A stretch of DNA of 19,386 nt from DASQGA01 sp035535315 (GTDB lineage Bacteria; Actinomycetota; Thermoleophilia; Gaiellales; Gaiellaceae), in the NCBI GenBank assembly GCA_035535315.1, contig DATLQD010000026.1, positions 1 to 19,386 on the forward strand. The letters are read 5' to 3'. Position 1 is the first letter of the stretch; each line of letters begins with the position of its first letter. Positions 14,633-19,386 of this stretch are shown here, piece after piece. The position numbers and the translations under genes were made by a program. Below the pieces are notes generated by a model. The model was given only the letters and a program-made list of their open reading frames with translations. It had not been told where the DNA came from and made no database searches.

Positions 14633-15267
14633 GATCCGCCCTCGAGCTCTGCGATCCGCTTCATCAGCCGCTCGGTTGCCCTTTCGGCGGCTTCCCTACG
14701 CGGGATCCCGGCGAGATCAGCAGTGTCGATGGGAGGTCCGAGCCGGACTCGTAGCGGGCCGAGGCGCGCGAGGCGGTCGCCGCCGGTAACAGCGGCAGGC
14801 ACCAGCGGCACGCCTGCCGCGAGCGCGATCCGTGCTGCTCCCGGATGGGGGCGGGCGACCCACTTCTTCCTCGAGCCTTTCGCACGCCGTGTCCCTTCGG
14901 GGAACATCGCGACGATTTCCCCCTCCTGCGCAAGCCGCACTGCGGTTCGGTACGCCTCAGGGTCGCGCTCGCCGCGACGGACCGGGAAGGCGCCGCACGC
15001 TTCGAGGATCGCCCTAAGCACAGGTTTGTAGAGCTCCGCCTTTGCCATGAACCGGAGCGGTCGAGGATAGACGGCGAGCCCGAGTGGCCACGGATCGAAG
15101 TTCGACAGGTGGTTGGCGGCCAGCACGAATCCCTGGGCCGGCAGGTTCTCGCGTCCCTCCGCTCGAAGCCGGAACAGCCCGTATACCAGGGGTGAGCTCC
15201 CGCGGGCGATCACTCGGTAGAGGAGCGACGGCTTCGAGGATGGGTCCGTTCCGGCCACTGGTGGCAT
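14629..15267 (-). CDS. PlsC-type 1-acyl-glycerol-3-phosphate acyltransferase family protein
   Basis: The protein has 212 residues from ATG 15265-15267 (a GTG at 15273 would add two). The HX4D motif is NHLSNFD (His53, Asp58), followed by FMAKAELYK, GAFPVRRGERD, the substrate-binding FPEGTR (122-127), and GVPLVPAAVTGGDRL. These are motifs I to IV of the glycerolipid acyltransferase family, which places an acyl chain on lysophosphatidic acid at the inner membrane face. No long membrane helix is visible. It is the first gene of the minus-strand operon with the exonuclease and deacetylase genes, and diverges from the topoisomerase gene with only 27 bp between them. An exact lipid substrate cannot be given. 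Confidence 0.88.
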   Translation of the reverse strand: MPPVAGTDPSSKPSLLYRVIARGSSPLVYGLFRLRAEGRENLPAQGFVLAANHLSNFDPWPLGLAVYPRPLRFMAKAELYKPVLRAILEACGAFPVRRGERDPEAYRTAVRLAQEGEIVAMFPEGTRRAKGSRKKWVARPHPGAARIALAAGVPLVPAAVTGGDRLARLGPLRVRLGPPIDTADLAGIPRREAAERATERLMKRIAELEGGS

Positions 15268-15280
15268 TGTCACCTGTCGC

Positions 15281-15286
15281 TAACCT
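15281..15286 (+). promoter_or_regulatory. Possible -10 element (TAACCT) of the topoisomerase gene
   Basis: TAACCT fits TAnnnT and ends eight bases before ATG 15295, implying a leader of about two bases. There is no Shine-Dalgarno before the ATG. No clear -35 was seen. Confidence 0.33.
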
Positions 15287-15294
15287 GTTTCGAG

Positions 15295-17487
15295 ATGGGA
15301 AAGACACTCGTCGTTGCTGAGAAGCCTTCCGTCGGCCGTGACCTGGCCGGCGCGTTGCCCGGTGCGTTCACGCAGACGGAGGACAAGACCGCGCTCGTCG
15401 GGAGCGACTACGTGGTGACGTGGGCCGTCGGTCACCTCGTCGGCCTGGCAGAGCCCGACGCCTATGACGACAGGCTCAAGAAGTGGCGCTTCGCCGACCT
15501 GCCAATCGTTCCCGACAAGTTCAGGCTCGTTCCGAACGACGAGCGGGCCAAGAAGCAGCTCCGCGCCGTCCACAAGCTCATCAAGGACCCTGAGGTCGAC
15601 CTGATCGTCAACGCCTGCGACGCGGGCCGCGAGGGCGAGCTCATCTTCGCGTACCTCTACGAGACGTCGGGAGCGAAAAAGCCCGTCGAGCGGCTCTGGC
15701 TCAACTCGATGACGACGAAGGCGATCGAGGAGGCCTTCGGGCACCTGCGACCCGGCGGGGAGATGCACCTCCTCGAGGACGCTGCCCGTTCGCGCTCGGA
15801 AGCCGATTGGCTCGTGGGCATGAACGCGACGCGGGCAGCCTCCATCCGGCTTCGGTCGGCTTTCGACGGCGCGGTGTCTCTCGGCAGGGTGCAGACGCCG
15901 ACGCTCGCACTCGTCGCGCGCCGTGAGGTCGAGATCCGGGCCTTCAAGCCCGAGCCGTACTGGCTCGTCGAAGCCCTCTTCGCAGCGTCCGGCGATCGCT
16001 CGTACAGCGGGCGCTACCTGGGCGGCAAGCGGATCGCGAAGGAGGAAGCAGAGGAGATCGTCGAGGCCTGCTCGGGCAAGCGTGGCGAGATCACGAAGTT
16101 GGAGAAGAAGGAAGAGCGCGAGCGGCCGCAGCTCCTCTACGACCTGACGTCGCTGCAGCGGCACGCAAACACGCTCCACGGGTTCTCCGCCCGGAGGACG
16201 CTCGCCGCCGCGCAAAAGCTCTACGAAGAGCGCAAGGCCCTTACCTATCCACGCACGAGCTCCCGCTTCCTGCCGGGTGAAATGATCGCGGAGATCAAGC
16301 CGACCGCCGATTTCGTCGGCCGAAATCGGGAGTACACAAAGGCCGCCTCGTACGTCACGCGGCTCGAGAAGCTGCCGCTCGGTCGCGTGGTCAACGACAA
16401 GAAGGTCACCGATCACCACGCGATCATCCCGACGAAGTCCGAGCATGACCTCGGGAAGATGGGCGACGACGAGCTGAAGATCTACGACCTCGTCGCGAAG
16501 CGGTTCCTCTCCGTCTTTCACCCCGAGGCCGTCTACGAGCGGACGAGAATCGAGACCACCGTCGAGGAGCGTATTTTCCGCACGAGCGGCCGCGTTCTGC
16601 TCCAGGCCGGGTGGAAGGAGGTCTACGGCGAGCTCGGCCGGGACTCCGAGGGCTCGGAGGACGATTCCGGCGGCGATCAGACCCTTCCTGCGGTTCAGCA
16701 GGGGGAGGAAGTCGAGACGCGCTCCGTCGAGACCCTGGAAAAGGAGACCCAGCCTCCGCGGCGCTTCACGGAGGCGTCCCTCCTCGGGGCGATGGAGACG
16801 GCGGGCAAGGACATCTCGGACGCCGACCTCCGCGAGGCGATGAAGGACTCGGGGATCGGGACGCCGGCTACCCGCGCGTCCATCATCGAGCGGCTGATCC
16901 AGGTCGGCTACATCGATCGCGAGGGCCGGGCGCTGCACGCCACCGAGAAGGGGATACAGGTGATCTCCCTCCTCGGAAACCACCCTCTGACCTCGGCGGA
17001 GCTCACCGGGGACTGGGAGCACCGGCTCGGCCTGATCGAGCAGGGCAGCGACACGCGCAAGGCGTTCATGTCCGACATCGTCAAGTTCACGGCCGACACG
17101 GTGCAGGAGCTCGACAAGCTGAAGGAAGTGAAGATCGAGCGCGCCAACCTCGGCCCGTGCCCCGTGTGCGGGCGCGACGTGATCGAGAACCGCAAGGGCT
17201 ATTCGTGCTGGTCGAAGGACGATCCGGGCTGTGGTTTCGTGATCTGGAAGAAGAAGGCGGGCAAGATCCTCCCTGTCTCGGTGGTCAAGGAGCTGATGGC
17301 GACGGGCAAGACCGAGAAGCCCGTCACCGGCTTCAAGGGCCGCTCGGGGCGGTCGTTCAAGGCGAAGCTGAAGCTCGAGCAAGGCGAAGATGGCAAGTGG
17401 CGAGTAGAGTTCGACGAGGAATGGGCTACTCAACCCAGGGAGGATGAAGCGGAGCGCGAAGTGACCGCGACCGCGGCCGGGGAATAG
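15295..17487 (+). CDS. topB: Type IA DNA topoisomerase, topoisomerase III (TopB) type
   Basis: The protein has 730 residues. The N-terminus MGKTLVVAEKPSVGRDLA opens the Toprim domain, whose metal site DAGREGELI is at 109-117. SLGRVQTPTLALVARR (195-210) and the active-site Tyr318 in ALTYPRTSSRFL follow, then DHHAIIPT and a GIGTPATRASIIERL segment. VAEKPSVGRDLA and the 5Y-YPRTSSRFL form favour TopB over TopA. An acidic insert lies at about 449-475. The C-terminus has one zinc-ribbon-like set (Cys622, Cys625, Cys638, Cys646) followed by GYSCWSK...CGFVIWKKKAGK and an acidic tail. It relaxes or decatenates single-stranded or negatively supercoiled DNA. The start is ATG 15295, nearly leaderless. 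It is followed by the control region of the sigma factor gene. Confidence 0.9.
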   Translation: MGKTLVVAEKPSVGRDLAGALPGAFTQTEDKTALVGSDYVVTWAVGHLVGLAEPDAYDDRLKKWRFADLPIVPDKFRLVPNDERAKKQLRAVHKLIKDPEVDLIVNACDAGREGELIFAYLYETSGAKKPVERLWLNSMTTKAIEEAFGHLRPGGEMHLLEDAARSRSEADWLVGMNATRAASIRLRSAFDGAVSLGRVQTPTLALVARREVEIRAFKPEPYWLVEALFAASGDRSYSGRYLGGKRIAKEEAEEIVEACSGKRGEITKLEKKEERERPQLLYDLTSLQRHANTLHGFSARRTLAAAQKLYEERKALTYPRTSSRFLPGEMIAEIKPTADFVGRNREYTKAASYVTRLEKLPLGRVVNDKKVTDHHAIIPTKSEHDLGKMGDDELKIYDLVAKRFLSVFHPEAVYERTRIETTVEERIFRTSGRVLLQAGWKEVYGELGRDSEGSEDDSGGDQTLPAVQQGEEVETRSVETLEKETQPPRRFTEASLLGAMETAGKDISDADLREAMKDSGIGTPATRASIIERLIQVGYIDREGRALHATEKGIQVISLLGNHPLTSAELTGDWEHRLGLIEQGSDTRKAFMSDIVKFTADTVQELDKLKEVKIERANLGPCPVCGRDVIENRKGYSCWSKDDPGCGFVIWKKKAGKILPVSVVKELMATGKTEKPVTGFKGRSGRSFKAKLKLEQGEDGKWRVEFDEEWATQPREDEAEREVTATAAGE

Positions 17488-17552
17488 GTCGGCCGGGCGA
17501 TTTCTTGGGTTAACGGCCAGTTAAGGTGCGTCTAAGTCCTTGGCACAGCCAG

Positions 17553-17578
17553 GGAATCGATCTTAGGCTGCGAACGTT
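17553..17578 (+). promoter_or_regulatory. Possible SigR/SigH-type promoter (GGAAT-N18-GTT) of the sigma factor gene
   Basis: GGAAT at 17553-17557 and GTT at 17576-17578 are separated by exactly 18 bases, matching the published consensus of Streptomyces SigR-type (redox/heat stress) sigma factors. Transcription would start near 17585, giving a leader of about 115 bases that contains both direct repeats. Short motifs also occur by chance, so this is suggestive only. Confidence 0.4.
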
Positions 17579-17610
17579 TAACCCATTGGAGACGTCCAAC
17601 CCTGCAAGAA
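17577..17610 (+). repeat. 34-bp direct repeat, copy 1
   Basis: This is the first of two near-identical 34-bp copies in the leader of the sigma factor gene, differing from the other at only 3 positions. It contains TTTAACCCATT, the palindrome GACGTC, and CAACCCTG, so TAACCC-like cores sit 18 bp apart. The copies start 44 bp from each other. Confidence 0.8.
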
Positions 17611-17620
17611 CACCGCAAGA

Positions 17621-17654
17621 TTTAACCCATTCGAGACGTCTAACCCTGTAAGAA
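17621..17654 (+). repeat. 34-bp direct repeat, copy 2
   Basis: The second copy contains TAACCC at 17623-17628 and 17641-17646, again 18 bp apart, around GACGTC. An inverted GGGTTA core lies further upstream at 17507-17512. The arrangement looks like an operator array or duplicated promoter/leader module. Confidence 0.8.
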
Positions 17655-17700
17655 ACCCGATCCAAACGGGCACTTTCAACGAAAGGACAGTACGAACACT

Positions 17701-18765
17701 TTGACACCGAATCCCGTGCATGAAGTTCTAGAGACACTTCAAGGTCGCACCCTCGTCGAGACCGCCGAGGAGCGTGGCTACGTCGAGCCTGCCGAGCTCG
17801 AGGCGCTTGCGCTCGAGCTGGACCTTGGCGATCAAGACGTTGCCGACGTAACGCAGGAGCTCGAGGCAATCGGCCTCGACATCGGCGCGCCGCGCGAGGA
17901 GGAGCCCGAAGAGGCCCCCGTTGCGGCTCCGGCGCCCGTGCAGCTTGGCGCCGGCGACAGCCTGCAGCTCTTCCTGGCCGACGTCGGCCGCCACAAGCTT
18001 CTGACCGCCGCAGACGAGATCGTGCTGGCGAAGCGCATCGAGAAGGGTGATCCCCTGGCCAAGCGGCGCATGATCGAGTCGAACCTTCGGCTCGTCGTGT
18101 CGATCGCCAAGGGGTACCGCGGCCTCGGCGTCCCGTTCCTCGATCTCATCCAGGAAGGGACCCTTGGGCTCAACCGCGCTGTCGAGAAGTTCGACTGGCG
18201 CCGTGGGTTCAAGTTCTCGACCTACGCGACCTGGTGGATCCGCCAGTCGGTCCAGCGCGCCGTGGCAAATAACGCCCGCACGATCCGCGTGCCTGTGCAC
18301 GTCGTCGAGCGCCAGCAGAAGCTCGGTCGTGCCGCCCGCCGCCTCGAGGTCGAGCTCGGCCGCGAGGCCACGAAGCAGGAGCTGGCCGATGCCACCGGAC
18401 TGCCGCTCCAGCATGTCGAGGAGGCACTCGGCGCCGCTCAGGCTTCCGTCTCCCTGAACCAGAACGTGGGGGCAGACGACGAGGGTGAGCTCGGAGATCT
18501 GTTCGCCGACCGCGAGGCAGCGGATCCGTTCGAGGAGGCCGAGGAGTCGCTGCGCAAGCAGGGCGTCCGTCGCGCTCTCGACGCGCTGCCGGAGCGCGAG
18601 CGTCGCATCCTCGAGCTTCGCTTCGGCTTCGAGGGCGAGCCCTGGACGCTCGAGGCGATCGGCCACGAGCTCGGTCTCACGCGCGAGCGTGTGCGACAGC
18701 TCGAGGGCCAGGCACTGTCGCGGCTCTCCGCGATCCGCGATCTGTCCTCCGTAGCAGCGGCCTAA
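17701..18765 (+). CDS. rpoD: Sigma-70 RNA polymerase factor, primary (RpoD/SigA) type
   Basis: The protein has 354 residues. Residues about 10-62 resemble region 1.1 (LVETAEERGYVEPAELEAL), a mark of group 1 sigma factors. After an acidic Pro/Ala linker (63-82) comes region 1.2 (SLQLFLADVGRHKLLTAADE, 87-106), region 2 (ESNLRLVVSIAKGY, FLDLIQEGTLGLNRAVEKFD, FKFSTYATWWIRQSVQRA at 171-188), region 3 (NARTIRVPVHVVERQQKL), and region 4 (LDALPERERRILELRFGF, GLTRERVRQLEGQALSRL at 325-342). It directs RNA polymerase to TTGACA/TAnnnT-type promoters. The N-terminus is shorter than in most actinobacterial SigA. The start is taken as TTG 17701, with AAAGGA about 13 bases upstream. GTG 17716 is an alternative. 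Region 1.1 supports a primary role, but a second such gene elsewhere cannot be excluded. Confidence 0.88.
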   Translation: MTPNPVHEVLETLQGRTLVETAEERGYVEPAELEALALELDLGDQDVADVTQELEAIGLDIGAPREEEPEEAPVAAPAPVQLGAGDSLQLFLADVGRHKLLTAADEIVLAKRIEKGDPLAKRRMIESNLRLVVSIAKGYRGLGVPFLDLIQEGTLGLNRAVEKFDWRRGFKFSTYATWWIRQSVQRAVANNARTIRVPVHVVERQQKLGRAARRLEVELGREATKQELADATGLPLQHVEEALGAAQASVSLNQNVGADDEGELGDLFADREAADPFEEAEESLRKQGVRRALDALPERERRILELRFGFEGEPWTLEAIGHELGLTRERVRQLEGQALSRLSAIRDLSSVAAA

Positions 18766-18802
18766 GCGTACGACGGGGCTCACGCCTCAGTCCACCAGCG
18801 CA

Positions 18803-18828
18803 GACGGGCGGGTTCATACCCGCCCGTC
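18803..18828 (+). terminator. Terminator hairpin after the sigma factor gene
   Basis: GACGGGCGGG (18803-18812) pairs perfectly with CCCGCCCGTC (18819-18828) across a six-base loop, 37 bp after the stop codon. The following ACCCTTTCT is only weakly T-rich. Confidence 0.75.
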
Positions 18829-18900
18829 ACCCTTTCTAGGGGTCTCGGGCCAGCTTTAGGCCTCTCTCCCTCGATTTAGGGTTCTTTTATTCAAGGGAGC

Positions 18901-19266
18901 GTGCTGGCGCGCCGATTCAGCACCTACATGGACGCCGCCCAGCGCAAAGACATCCTGAGCAGATACCTGGACCATTCCCGCCGCTTCGAGGAAGTCGCGG
19001 CGCGACGGTCCAACGGAAACACAGCCGACGCCGACGTGATTCCCTTCACGGCGCCGCTACGTGAGCTCGAGCAGGAGCCCACCATGCGCGAGATCGAGGT
19101 ATTGCAGCTCATCTCCGACGGTCTAGTGAACCGGGAGATCGGAGTCCGGCTCTTCCTCTCAGAGGAGACGGTCAAGAGCCATGTGCGGCATCTACTCGCC
19201 AAGCTTCAGGCCCGCAGCAGGGCCCATGCCGTCGCAATCGGTTTTCGCCGCAGCCTGATCGCCTAA
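18901..19266 (+). CDS. Small LuxR/GerE-type HTH transcriptional regulator without receiver domain
   Basis: The protein has 121 residues from GTG 18901. The C-terminal half (about 60-121) is a LuxR-type DNA-binding domain: MREIEVLQLISDGLVNREIG, then LFLSEETVKSHVRHLLAKL and RSRAHAVAIGF. The first half (1-58) is helical and charged, with no receiver or ligand-binding domain recognised, so the input signal is unknown. A GGGAG sits only one base before GTG 18901, which is too close for normal initiation. ATG 18928 is the next in-frame candidate but has no Shine-Dalgarno. The gene follows the sigma factor gene after a terminator, so it probably has its own promoter. I saw nothing decisive in the 135-bp gap apart from the terminator. 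Confidence 0.75.
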   Translation: MLARRFSTYMDAAQRKDILSRYLDHSRRFEEVAARRSNGNTADADVIPFTAPLRELEQEPTMREIEVLQLISDGLVNREIGVRLFLSEETVKSHVRHLLAKLQARSRAHAVAIGFRRSLIA

Positions 19267-19295
19267 CTAGGCGACCAGGTAGTCCAAGAAGTCAA

Positions 19296-19319
19296 CTTTC
19301 CACACGCCCCTGTGGACAA
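19296..19319. promoter_or_regulatory. Two inverted DnaA-box-like sites
   Basis: CTTTCCACA (19296-19304) on the plus strand and TTGTCCACA on the minus strand (19311-19319) each differ by one base from the consensus TTWTNCACA. They face each other across six bases, forming a CCACA/TGTGG inverted repeat. A TCCCTC-AGGA-GAGGGA hairpin (19321-19336) follows at once. No gene is seen from 19267 to the window end. Two sites alone do not show a replication origin. Confidence 0.35.
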
Positions 19320-19386
19320 ATCCCTCAGGAGAGGGATGTCAACAGGTGGAGAAAGATTGAGACTTCGGCAGTCTTGCTACCAGGGC

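Noticed and set aside
15280..17433. 717-codon open frame on the minus strand opposite topB
   Set aside because: It mirrors a well-supported topoisomerase gene. Its product is Leu/Arg/Asp-rich with no recognisable domain, so it is a codon-bias shadow.
17701..17706. TTGACA as a -35 promoter element
   Set aside because: It coincides with the start codon and second codon of the sigma factor gene. No matching -10 was found at the right distance, so it is probably chance.
17728..18783. 351-codon open frame on the minus strand opposite the sigma factor gene
   Set aside because: It is a shadow of the sigma gene, with no motifs and no ribosome binding site considered convincing.

Overview
The window is high-GC DNA with dense, mostly ATGA/GTGA-overlapping genes, many GTG starts and a strong G/C third-position bias. 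With a hopanoid operon in actinobacterial order, the gene families and several apparently leaderless starts, this suggests an actinobacterium, perhaps of the Thermoleophilia/Gaiellales type. That placement is inference. I see no mobile elements, CRISPR arrays, rRNA or tRNA genes.

Layout. (1) 1-2208: the 3' end of a class III CoA-transferase gene meets, tail to tail, a minus-strand pair encoding an aldo/keto reductase and a phytanoyl-CoA-dioxygenase-like enzyme. (2) 2234-10686: a hopanoid operon. A single gene encodes HpnC fused to HpnD; then come hpnE (squalene formation), shc/hpnF (cyclisation), hpnA, hpnH (adenosylhopane formation), a shortened hpnG (adenine removal) and ispH (isoprenoid precursor supply). 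Every junction overlaps except hpnE-shc, which holds 166 bp with three inverted repeats. (3) 10687-11935: a 418-bp gap with the remains of a small zinc-ribbon gene interrupted by a frameshift, then pheA (prephenate dehydratase) with a perfect hairpin just before its start. (4) 11985-15267, minus strand: a small membrane protein and a secreted Cys/Trp-rich protein (probable pair), then an acyltransferase, a 5'-3' exonuclease and a histone-deacetylase-family enzyme in one tight operon. (5) 15295-19386, plus strand: a topoisomerase III-type enzyme, a 213-bp control region with two 34-bp direct repeats and a perfect match to a SigR-type promoter, a primary-type sigma-70 factor, a clear terminator, a small LuxR-type HTH protein, and a final stretch with two DnaA-box-like sites in inverted orientation.

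How the genes work together. IspH supplies IPP/DMAPP. HpnD (C-terminal half of the fusion) would condense two FPP to presqualene diphosphate, HpnC (N-terminal half) would convert it to hydroxysqualene, HpnE would reduce that to squalene, and Shc would cyclise it to a hopene/hopanol. HpnH would add adenosyl and HpnG would remove adenine to start the C35 side chain. HpnA is a hopanoid-associated NAD(P)-dependent epimerase-like protein. The most notable points are the HpnC-HpnD fusion, a DVDDV motif in the cyclase where DxDDT is usual, the compact HpnG, and the control region of the sigma factor gene.
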